The notes under the pieces: generated by a model
Databases searched by the model: none
Seen by the model: the letters and a program-made list of their open reading frames with translations, nothing else
Told to the model about the DNA's origin: nothing
Made by a program: the position numbers and the translations under genes
Origin: an uncultured Hyphomicrobiales bacterium
GTDB taxonomy: Bacteria; Pseudomonadota; Alphaproteobacteria; Rhizobiales; Hyphomicrobiaceae
DNA length: 50,880 bases
NCBI GenBank assembly: GCA_902826255.1
Contig: CADEEC010000004.1
Span: 1 to 50,880 of the forward strand
Direction of reading: 5' to 3'
In this document: positions 9,147-16,323 of the stretch, piece after piece
Layout: every line of letters starts with the position of its first letter
How positions within the stretch are numbered: the first letter of the stretch is position 1

Positions 9147-9467
9147 TCAGAAGTGCGACGTGGATACGTAGACTTGATAGTCCGCCTGCTCGATAAAGCG
9201 CACCCCGAGCAGCCTCTTGCCGCGCCGGACAACCGAGCAGATCAAGCGCTTGTCCGCCTGGCCGGCAATGGTCAGGTAGAAATCATCCGGCACGTCTGCG
9301 GCGGACCCCTCAACCTGGATGAGGGCGCCCCCCCGGGATGTATTCAGCACCTTGCAGGGAACGGTCTCCGTCGACCGCATCCCCTTGACGAGGACGAGCT
9401 GGCCGCCGCGCCGCAGCCAAACCCGCTGGGAGCGCCGCCGTTCCGATCCTTTCGAGCCCTGGGTCAT
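9147..9467 (-). CDS. PilZ-domain c-di-GMP-binding protein
   Basis: A single-domain PilZ protein of 106 residues. The c-di-GMP contact motifs are present: RRSQR at 11-15 (RxxxR) and NTSRGG at 42-47 (D/NxSxxG), followed by strand-rich sequence ending in LLGVRFIEQADY. Single PilZ proteins act as cytoplasmic adaptors that change motility, polysaccharide export or pilus function upon c-di-GMP binding (family knowledge). No target gene is adjacent, but a GGDEF-EAL protein (16324-18444) and Cpa pilus genes are in the window. It is convergent with the MXKDX gene and divergent from the lipoprotein gene at 9718. Confidence 0.9.
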   Translation of the reverse strand: MTQGSKGSERRRSQRVWLRRGGQLVLVKGMRSTETVPCKVLNTSRGGALIQVEGSAADVPDDFYLTIAGQADKRLICSVVRRGKRLLGVRFIEQADYQVYVSTSHF

Positions 9468-9717
9468 GCAATTTCAGTCCGGTTTGGACTACAGGTACCG
9501 GCGAAGCGTGGAATTTGCCTTAACCGATTGACAATTGCGGCACCGCGGCGGGCCTGGCAGCCCATAAAGAGGTGCCAAAACCGCCCAACTTCGAGCAAAA
9601 ACCTGGGCCAAACCGATACGGCGGGGCGGGCTCGCGTGGTTAACCACGCGTCTAGGGACAGCCGCACACGCGCCGTTGCCGGTGCATAGTCTGCGGATTG
9701 TTTGGAGCGTTACGACT

Positions 9718-10218
9718 ATGCGTTGCCCATCCGGTCGCCATTGCGCGAGCCTTGTACGGGCGATTGTTGTCCTGTCTGCCTTGGTTCTGAGCGGGTGCTC
9801 GAGCGGGTCTTCACTTTCCGGCTCATCGCCAAACCTCCTGGAAAAGATGTTCGCCATGGCCCCGTCCGACGGCGAGGCCGAGAAGGTTGCAGAGAAGAAG
9901 TCCGCCTGCGGCACGCCGGCTCAATGCCGCTCCGCGCTGAAGGCCATGGTGGAAAGCCCCAAGCGCCCCTGGGTCGGCCAGCAGATGCCGCCAGATGCCT
10001 ACGCCGATGGAACGCGGCTGTTCGCGTACCGGGCCTTGCGCAAGCGGCTGAAATGCGACGAGCTTGCCCGGGCAATCGATGAAATGCGGGGCGTGTCCAA
10101 GTCGCTGAACGGCACGGTGTCGGGCATCAGCAGCGAACAGGCGGCACGCACGCGCGCGCTGAACGTACAGGTCGAAGGCGAGCTTGTGCGCGAGCGCACG
10201 GCGCGCTGCCGGGCCTGA
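9718..10218 (+). CDS. Hypothetical lipoprotein
   Basis: A 166-residue protein with a lipoprotein signal peptide: basic MRCPSGRHCASLVR, hydrophobic core AIVVLSALVL, and lipobox LSGC with the lipidated Cys at 27. A Ser-rich tether follows (SSGSSLSGSS). The mature domain is helical with three further cysteines (SACGTPAQC near 63-69, LKCDEL). I do not recognise a family. The start at 9718 is chosen because the signal peptide begins there; the frame is open 14 codons further upstream. The gene ends 6 bases from the convergent GMC oxidoreductase gene. Confidence 0.78.
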   Translation: MRCPSGRHCASLVRAIVVLSALVLSGCSSGSSLSGSSPNLLEKMFAMAPSDGEAEKVAEKKSACGTPAQCRSALKAMVESPKRPWVGQQMPPDAYADGTRLFAYRALRKRLKCDELARAIDEMRGVSKSLNGTVSGISSEQAARTRALNVQVEGELVRERTARCRA

Positions 10219-10224
10219 TCCCCG

Positions 10225-11841
10225 CTACGCGCGGGCATCTTCCAGGATCATCGCCGCGGCTTTCTCGGCGATCATCAGGGTCGGCGAATTGGTGTTTCCA
10301 GAAGTGATCGTTGGCATGATCGACGCATCTGCGACCCGAAGCCCCTGCAGTCCGTGCACCCGCAGACGCGGGTCCACCACGGCCTGCTCGTCGGTGCCCA
10401 TCTTGCAGGTGCCGACTGGATGGAAAATTGTGGTGGCGATGTCGCCGGCCGCCTTTGCGAGCTCGTCGTCACCTTGGATCTGAAGCCCGGGCCGGAACTC
10501 TTGCGGGTGATATTGCGCCAGGGACGGCATCGACACGATGTTGCGCGTAACGCGGATGGCGTCGGCCGCAACACGACGGTCGTCCTCGGTTGAAAGGTAG
10601 TTCGGCCTGATCTCGGGGTGCGCATCGGGCTCAGGCGAAGTGATGCGCACATACCCCCGGCTCGTCGGCCGGATATTGGCAACGCTTGCCGTGAACGCGG
10701 GAAACGGATCGAGCGGCTCACCGAACTTCGGCAGGGTCAGCGGCTGCACATGGTATTGCAGGTTGGGCGTCTCGCGGCTGGGATCTGACTTCACGAACGC
10801 ACCGAGCTGGGAGGGCGCCATCGTCATCGGTCCGCGGCGCGTAAGCACATACTGGGCCGCGAAGGCGGCACGCTGGACCAGGCTCTGGAAGCGCTCGTTC
10901 ATGGTCCGCACACCGGATACTTTGTAGGCGCAGCGCACTTGCAGGTGATCCTGCAGATTGCCGCCGACGCCTTTCAGATCGTGGCTCACCTCGATGCCAA
11001 ACGGCTGCAGCGCGGCACCCGGGCCGATGCCGGACAGCTGCATGATCTGCGGAGAGCCGATGGCGCCCGCCGACAGCACGACCTCCCGCGCCGCCCTGAC
11101 GGTGCGCCTCTGGCCGCCCTGGCGCATCACGAGCCCGGTTACGCGTCGGCCGTCCAGCAACAGGCGCTCCACCATGGCATCGGTCTCGACGGTGAGATTT
11201 GCGCGGTGGCGCACCGGCCGCAGGAAGCCTTTCGACGTGTTCCAACGCACGCCCGTTTTCTGATTGACGTGGAAATAGCCGCAGCCCTCGTTGTCGCCGC
11301 GGTTGAAATCCTCGACTTTCGGAATGCCCGCCTCCTCCGCCGCCTCCCGGAAGGCGTCCAGGATCTCCCAGCGGATTCGTGCCAGCTCGACCCGCCATTC
11401 GCCCCCGCGCGCGTGCAGATCGTCGAAAGCGTCGGGCTGCAGCGCCCACTGATCCTCGTGCTTCTTGAAATGGGGCAGCACATCGTCCCAGGCCCAGCCG
11501 GGATTGCCCATCTGGCGCCAGAGGTCGTAGTCGCGCGCCTGCCCGCGCATGTAGATCATGCCGTTGATGGATGAGCAGCCCCCGAGCACCCGGCCACGGG
11601 GATAGGCCAAGCTGCGTCCGTTGAGGCCCGGCTCCTCTGCCGTTTTGAACCCCCAGTCGGCGCGCGGATTGCCCATGAGATACAGGTAGCCGACGGGGAT
11701 ATGGATCCAGTGGTAGTTGTCCTTGCCGCCAGCCTCCAGCAGGAGAACGCGCGCGCCCGGATCGGCCGACAGGCGATTGGCGAGGAGGCATCCCGCCGTC
11801 CCCGCACCGACCACGATGTAGTCGTAGCTGTCTGCCGGCAT
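10225..11841 (-). CDS. GMC-family FAD oxidoreductase (choline/alcohol dehydrogenase type)
   Basis: A flavoenzyme of 538 residues in the glucose-methanol-choline family, which oxidises alcohols with FAD. The N-terminal dinucleotide fold is VVGAGTAGCLLANRLS followed by VLLLEAGG; GRVLGGCSSINGMIYMRGQ is the GMC signature 1 region and GAIGSPQIMQLSGIGP signature 2. The C-terminal active site includes FHPVGTCKMGTD, with the catalytic His. The substrate cannot be read from sequence; many such genes are labelled choline dehydrogenase without proof. The ATG at 11841 (MPADSYDY) is preferred over an upstream in-frame start because a GGGGGAAAA ribosome-binding site precedes it and the FAD fold begins directly. 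It is divergent from the ParA gene. Confidence 0.93.
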   Translation of the reverse strand: MPADSYDYIVVGAGTAGCLLANRLSADPGARVLLLEAGGKDNYHWIHIPVGYLYLMGNPRADWGFKTAEEPGLNGRSLAYPRGRVLGGCSSINGMIYMRGQARDYDLWRQMGNPGWAWDDVLPHFKKHEDQWALQPDAFDDLHARGGEWRVELARIRWEILDAFREAAEEAGIPKVEDFNRGDNEGCGYFHVNQKTGVRWNTSKGFLRPVRHRANLTVETDAMVERLLLDGRRVTGLVMRQGGQRRTVRAAREVVLSAGAIGSPQIMQLSGIGPGAALQPFGIEVSHDLKGVGGNLQDHLQVRCAYKVSGVRTMNERFQSLVQRAAFAAQYVLTRRGPMTMAPSQLGAFVKSDPSRETPNLQYHVQPLTLPKFGEPLDPFPAFTASVANIRPTSRGYVRITSPEPDAHPEIRPNYLSTEDDRRVAADAIRVTRNIVSMPSLAQYHPQEFRPGLQIQGDDELAKAAGDIATTIFHPVGTCKMGTDEQAVVDPRLRVHGLQGLRVADASIMPTITSGNTNSPTLMIAEKAAAMILEDARA

Positions 11842-12035
11842 TGCGCGTTTTCCCCCGCCTGACACTGCGCGTCGCGCAGGCTGTTTGTTGGATCGGTCCG
11901 GCCGCCGAACCGGTAGTCCTGGCCGGAGCGTCGGCACGAAGAAATACTACAACCCCTGCGCTCGGCCACAAATTCTCCTTGGTTACGCCGCTTCCTCAGA
12001 CCCAGTGCGGGTGTTTGGGCAGGCGATGGGAGCGC

Positions 12036-12902
12036 ATGCGCAGCACCATAACGATCATGAACGCCAAGGGGGGAGTCGGTAAGTCGACGCTCGTCCTCGC
12101 ACTGGCAGAAACCCTGTCGGTGACGCACGGCAAACGTGTCCTGGTAGTCGATTCGGATGCCCACGCCAGCATCAGCAACATGCTGATGCGGCCGGAGTGG
12201 GTGCACACGGTCCAGGCCAAGGGCCGGACCATGGTGGACTTTTTCATCTCCACCGTGCTCAGGAACGAGCGCGTTGCCTGGACCTCCTACTTGTGCACCG
12301 GCGTGTCGGACATCGACGACGCCCGCACGATCGACCTGCTTCCGGGCGGCGGCCATCTGACACTGTTCGAGCGCGAGGTCTCCAAGGCCAGCCAGGAGGC
12401 GTTGCTGCGACTTTGCGTCAGGGCGTTCCTGGCAGATGCACGCAACGCCTACGACTTCGTACTGATCGACAGCGCCCCGGGCCTCTCCATCCTGACCGAG
12501 TGCTGGCTGCGCGAAGTCGATTTCTACATCTCCCCGACCAAGCCAGACTACATCTCGACCCACGGCCTCCAGTTTCTGGGCCAGTTCAGCCAGCGGGACG
12601 CCGAGATGGGATTTGCCGAATGTCTCGGCATCATTGTCAGCATGAAGGATAGCTCGTCGTTCGAGGATGCCCAGTTCGAGCGCTGGCTCAGACAGAACTC
12701 CAAGCAGCCCTGCTTCGACCAGGTCATCCCGCGCGCCACGTCTCTACAAACGGCGGCATACTTCTGCCCCCGGCCGCGGTCCTACTGGGCCAAGTATCCT
12801 GGCGAGACTGGAAAAGCTCTCCGCCAGCTCGCTGCCGAGCTCATCATACGCAACGCCGCCGCGCACGCGCACCGCAGCTACGACGGGCGAGCCGCGGAGT
12901 AA
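12036..12902 (+). CDS. Orphan ParA/MinD-family ATPase
   Basis: A P-loop ATPase of 288 residues. The deviant Walker A is KGGVGKST at about 11-18, the A' region is VLVVDSDAHAS, and the Walker B-like strand is FVLIDSAPGLS. These are the hallmarks of ParA/Soj proteins that form dynamic gradients on DNA or membranes to position cargo. No parB gene or parS-like repeats are beside it, so it is not a chromosome or plasmid partition locus here; it may position another complex (inference). It lacks the N-terminal receiver-like domain of CpaE. The ATG at 12036 places the P loop at the expected distance. It is convergent with the PRC-barrel gene across a strong hairpin. Confidence 0.88.
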   Translation: MRSTITIMNAKGGVGKSTLVLALAETLSVTHGKRVLVVDSDAHASISNMLMRPEWVHTVQAKGRTMVDFFISTVLRNERVAWTSYLCTGVSDIDDARTIDLLPGGGHLTLFEREVSKASQEALLRLCVRAFLADARNAYDFVLIDSAPGLSILTECWLREVDFYISPTKPDYISTHGLQFLGQFSQRDAEMGFAECLGIIVSMKDSSSFEDAQFERWLRQNSKQPCFDQVIPRATSLQTAAYFCPRPRSYWAKYPGETGKALRQLAAELIIRNAAAHAHRSYDGRAAE

Positions 12903-12907
12903 ACCCC

Positions 12908-12939
12908 GAGGAGGAAGCCAAGTACTTGGCTCCCTCCTC
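12908..12939. terminator. Long near-perfect hairpin between convergent genes
   Basis: Arms at 12908-12923 (GAGGAGGAAGCCAAGT) and 12924-12939 (ACTTGGCTCCCTCCTC) pair over 16 positions with one mismatch, folding around AGTACT. It sits between the stop codons of the ParA gene (12902) and the PRC-barrel gene (12962). A run AAGAAAAAA follows on the plus strand, so the T-rich side lies before the hairpin for minus-strand transcripts. It is not a textbook intrinsic terminator in either direction, but a bidirectional 3'-end structure fits. Confidence 0.6.
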
Positions 12940-12961
12940 AAGAAAAAACCATTGATGGAAT

Positions 12962-13438
12962 CTAGTTGGGTTTGGTCGAACCTGTACCCGTGGTGCCGGT
13001 ATCGGTTGAGCTGGTCCACTGCCACTCCGGCGCGGCCTTGAGACTTTCTTTCGTGGCATTCACGGTCAAGACCGTGTTCCGGTTTGCGTCAGTCGCCATG
13101 CGCAGCGCATCGAACGAGATCGCCACTTCGCGCTCGCCAATTCCCAAGAAGCCGCCCACGCCGACAATCACGGCGGCAACGCGGCCGTCCTTCGACAGCA
13201 CCACTTCGTTGATGTCGCCGATGCTCTCATTGGCTGTGTTGCGGATGGTGGATCCGATCAACTTGCTCGCACGAACCTCACCAGCCTGATGCGAGTACCA
13301 CATCGTCTGCTTGCTTTCGGCCGGCGCCGTCGCTGCCGGCGGAGGAGACGTGGAGGGGGCAGGCTGGGTCTGAGCTATGGCCAAGGGAACCGCGAGCATC
13401 GACAGCAACGCAGCCGTCGAGACGGAAACAACTTTCAT
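12962..13438 (-). CDS. Exported PRC-barrel domain protein
   Basis: A 158-residue secreted protein. The signal peptide MKVVSVSTAALLSMLAVPLAIA is followed by a Pro/Ala/Ser-rich linker, then a PRC-barrel domain at about 45-125 (EVRASKLIGSTIRNTANESIGDINEVVLSKDG, GVGGFLGIGEREVAI, both split here by motif). The C-terminal tail is Thr/Ser/Gly rich. Exported PRC-barrel proteins are common in Hyphomicrobiales and their role is unclear; some are stress-induced (family knowledge). The start at 13438 is chosen from the signal peptide, although the frame is open 44 codons upstream. The GAGGAAAAG-type sequence just before the ATG supports it. Confidence 0.85.
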   Translation of the reverse strand: MKVVSVSTAALLSMLAVPLAIAQTQPAPSTSPPPAATAPAESKQTMWYSHQAGEVRASKLIGSTIRNTANESIGDINEVVLSKDGRVAAVIVGVGGFLGIGEREVAISFDALRMATDANRNTVLTVNATKESLKAAPEWQWTSSTDTGTTGTGSTKPN

Positions 13439-13605
13439 GATGCTTTTCCTCTTGATGAGCGAACGCTTTGCAGCAGTCTCAAGAGCGAAACGCGAGCGCG
13501 CGAGCGCGGTTCCGACATCGGGGCGCGTCAACACGCTCCAACAAAGCAAATGCTCGCGGCACCAAAGCACCGCGAGCTGATTTTGCAGCAGCAGCTATAC
13601 CGGAA

Positions 13606-15954
13606 CTAGCGTCCCCGGAAACGGCTCATGAACGGCCCGAGCAGATCGGAGTAATCATCGGTCCAGGGCCGCAGGTCGTTGTCGTCCAGCTCAATCACAC
13701 CGGCGAGCGCGCGATAGGGCTGCAAAGCCTTATCGTTCTTGGTGAAGATCACCACGTTCGACGTGGACTGGGCGTAGCTGCCGTCGGCCTCGTTGTCCGA
13801 CACGATGATACCCGCAGCGCCGGCAGGCAGCTCCCGTAGTGTAGCACTCAGCACGGACTCCAGGTCCAGATAGCGGTTGGAGGTGTGCAGGAGAACGACA
13901 CCATCGGGCTTCAGCTTGTTCAGATACATCGTCACTGCCTCGGCCGTGAGCAGATGCATCGGAATAGCGTCGGAGGAGAACGCGTCGATGATGAAGAGAT
14001 CGAAGCTGGCGTCCTTCTCCTTGGCCATCGTCAGCCGCGCGTCGCCGACAACGATGTCGATGTCGGGCTGGCACTTCGAGATGAAGGTGAAGTTCTTTGG
14101 ATCTTTGGCGATCTTTATGACCAGCGGATCGATCTCGAAGAAGCGCCAGGTTTCGCCCTCCTGCTTGTGGCAGGCGCTGGAGCCGGCACCCAAACCAACG
14201 ATGCCGTAGCGGCCTTTCTGGCCGGCGAGCACCTCACGCCGCTTGGCGATGGTCTTTCCGATCGGACTGCCCGGATAGTAGTAGGTGGCGGGCGTCGTAT
14301 CGTCGACCGGATCGCCGTTCTCGTTCCAGAAGCGCTGCGCGCCGTGCAGCGTGGTGCCGTGCATCAGGATGCGGAACTCGCCGTCCTCCGACGGCTGCAC
14401 GCGGTACACGCCGAAGAAGCTCCGCTGCGCCTCGCCGCGATTGACGTTGGAGGGCAGCCAGACGAGCGCCGCACACATCAGAATCGCCACCAGCAGCTGC
14501 CTTTGCGGCGAGTGCACGTTGGCCAGCAGAACGGCGCCGAGCACCATCACGACGAGAGCCGTCGTGCCCCATTGCCCCATGGTGAAGCCGTTGTTGGCGG
14601 CCAGCGTCGGCAGCCACATGATGGCGAGGACGCCGGCGGCCGCGATCAGCCACATCATTGTCAATTCGTTCTTCTGCTCCTCCTTGGAGCCGAATGCGAA
14701 GTTGAGGGCGTTTGGCCGGCAGGCCATGGAGAGAGCCAGCAGCAAGGGATACTCGTAGATCTGGCTGAAGATGTTGGGCGCAACCAGAGCGGTGAACAGG
14801 CCGCCCAGCGCGCCGCCGACCGACATCCAAAGGTAGAACTCGGTGAGGTAGCGTGTCGCCGGCCGGGCTTCGTAGAGCGTGCGATGCGCCAGCATCGCCG
14901 TCGTGAACAGGACCGCGATGCCAGTTGAGCTGGTCACGAACCAGCTCTCGTTGCGTGTCTGCGCAAGCGTGATCAGAGCCACCGCAAGCGCGACCAGATG
15001 CAGGAACAGCAGCGTCTCGCGCTTAATCAATGGCGGATCGCGGAAGACCAAGACAAAAGTGAGCAGGTAGAGCGCGAGCGGGATCACCCACAGCAGCGGG
15101 GCGGAAGCGACGTCGGTGGTGAGATGCACCGTGAACGCAGTCATCAAACCGACCGGCACGAAGGCCAGCGCAATCCAAGTCAGCTTCTGTGTCAGCGTAG
15201 GAGCCGGCCCTGCGATGTCACCGGCAGACGCCGCCTCAGCCGGAGCTTCCGCCACGCCTCCAGCCTGAGCCCCGCGCATCAAGAAGAATGACACACCGAT
15301 CGAGATCACCAGCAGCACGTACACATATGCCCAGAGATGGCTGAGAGAGCTCAGCCCGAACGCCGGCTCGAGCAGGAAGGGGTAGCCCAGCAGCGCTATC
15401 AGGCTGCCGAGGTTGCTGGCGGCATACATGAAGTAGGGGTCGCGCGCGTTAGGATGGCCGGTGCGCGCGAACCAGGCCTGCAGCAGCGGCGCGTTGGCCG
15501 ATACCGCAATGAAGGGCAGGCCGATCGACGTTGCAAACATGCCGAGCTGCCAGAAGTACGGCTCACCGGCCGGCGGCTCGCCCCACAACCTCGACATGCC
15601 GATGGGCAAGCAAATGAAGGCGGCAACGCACACGCCAAGATGGATAAGCCCGGTGAGGTGCGGCGGCGCCCGGCTGATCAGCAGGTGGGCGTAAAAGTAG
15701 CCGGCAAGCAGCGCCGCCTGGAAGAAGAATACCGAGACCGACCAGACCGAGGGGGACCCCCCGAGCACCGGCAGCACCATCTTGGCGAACATCGGCTGGA
15801 TGGCGAACAGCAGCAGGGCAGAGAGGAAGGTGGTGACGGTAAACACCCACATCATCGCGGGTGCGTTACGGGCCAGATCCACGAAGAACTGGGGGACGCC
15901 GCTCGCCCCGGCCGGCTTGACCGGGTCATTCTTTTCGATCGTCTCGTTAGACAT
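13606..15954 (-). CDS. Membrane protein fused to a spermidine-synthase-like domain
   Basis: A 782-residue fusion. Residues about 40-540 contain many hydrophobic helices (for example FLSALLLFAIQPMFAKMVLP and WSVSVFFFQAALLAGYFYAHL). The C-terminal part, about 580-760, is a Rossmann-like aminopropyltransferase fold: GRYGIVGLGAGS, FFEIDP, VGDARLTM and FIIDAFSSDAIPMHLLT. Whether it makes a polyamine is unknown; the family is annotated as fused MFS/spermidine synthase and lacks a proven substrate (family knowledge). The ATG at 15954 (MSNETIEK) has AAGGGA upstream and is preferred over the in-frame start at 15972. Nothing else of polyamine metabolism is adjacent. Confidence 0.88.
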   Translation of the reverse strand: MSNETIEKNDPVKPAGASGVPQFFVDLARNAPAMMWVFTVTTFLSALLLFAIQPMFAKMVLPVLGGSPSVWSVSVFFFQAALLAGYFYAHLLISRAPPHLTGLIHLGVCVAAFICLPIGMSRLWGEPPAGEPYFWQLGMFATSIGLPFIAVSANAPLLQAWFARTGHPNARDPYFMYAASNLGSLIALLGYPFLLEPAFGLSSLSHLWAYVYVLLVISIGVSFFLMRGAQAGGVAEAPAEAASAGDIAGPAPTLTQKLTWIALAFVPVGLMTAFTVHLTTDVASAPLLWVIPLALYLLTFVLVFRDPPLIKRETLLFLHLVALAVALITLAQTRNESWFVTSSTGIAVLFTTAMLAHRTLYEARPATRYLTEFYLWMSVGGALGGLFTALVAPNIFSQIYEYPLLLALSMACRPNALNFAFGSKEEQKNELTMMWLIAAAGVLAIMWLPTLAANNGFTMGQWGTTALVVMVLGAVLLANVHSPQRQLLVAILMCAALVWLPSNVNRGEAQRSFFGVYRVQPSEDGEFRILMHGTTLHGAQRFWNENGDPVDDTTPATYYYPGSPIGKTIAKRREVLAGQKGRYGIVGLGAGSSACHKQEGETWRFFEIDPLVIKIAKDPKNFTFISKCQPDIDIVVGDARLTMAKEKDASFDLFIIDAFSSDAIPMHLLTAEAVTMYLNKLKPDGVVLLHTSNRYLDLESVLSATLRELPAGAAGIIVSDNEADGSYAQSTSNVVIFTKNDKALQPYRALAGVIELDDNDLRPWTDDYSDLLGPFMSRFRGR

Positions 15955-16323
15955 TCCCTTGCACCTTCTCATCTAGGGCGCGCGCCAGTTCATTGAGCGC
16001 CGGGCATCAGGATCCGATCCCTCCAGCCGGGGAGCGCTGGCTCGGCCGACTGAATCCCCGCTGATCGCGCCGGGAAACTAGTGACATTGGTTAATACTTT
16101 CCAGCCGTTTCTAACGGGCTGAAGCGGCGCCGCCGGCAGGCTTGAGGGTACCCGGCACCAACAACTGCAAAATCCTTTGTCCTTGCCCGCCTGGCCCCCC
16201 GGGGGGATTTACCCCGCGTTATCCATAATCGCTTGCACTTTTAGTCAAATCATCCCGTCAAAAGAAACGATTAGGACACCTTGAGTATCACTTGCTCACT
16301 CGGACTTTGCTTGGGGAGCAACG
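15955..16323. other. Intergenic region with a CCCCCCGGGGGG palindrome
   Basis: This 369-base gap separates the divergent spermidine-synthase-like and GGDEF-EAL genes, and must hold both promoters. A perfect 12-bp palindrome, CCCCCCGGGGGG, is at 16195-16206. An AT-richer stretch at about 16215-16275 contains TTGCAC (16233-16238), but I see no convincing -10 box. GGGGAG at 16313-16318 is the ribosome-binding site of the GTG start at 16324. I see no coding sequence or RNA gene. Confidence 0.5.

Noticed and set aside
13728..14928. Long open frames on the plus strand antisense to the spermidine-like gene
   Set aside because: They mirror the codon pattern of the real gene in high-GC DNA and have no family features.
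16233..16261. TTGCAC as a sigma-70 -35 box for the GGDEF-EAL gene
   Set aside because: No acceptable -10 sequence at 16-18 bases.
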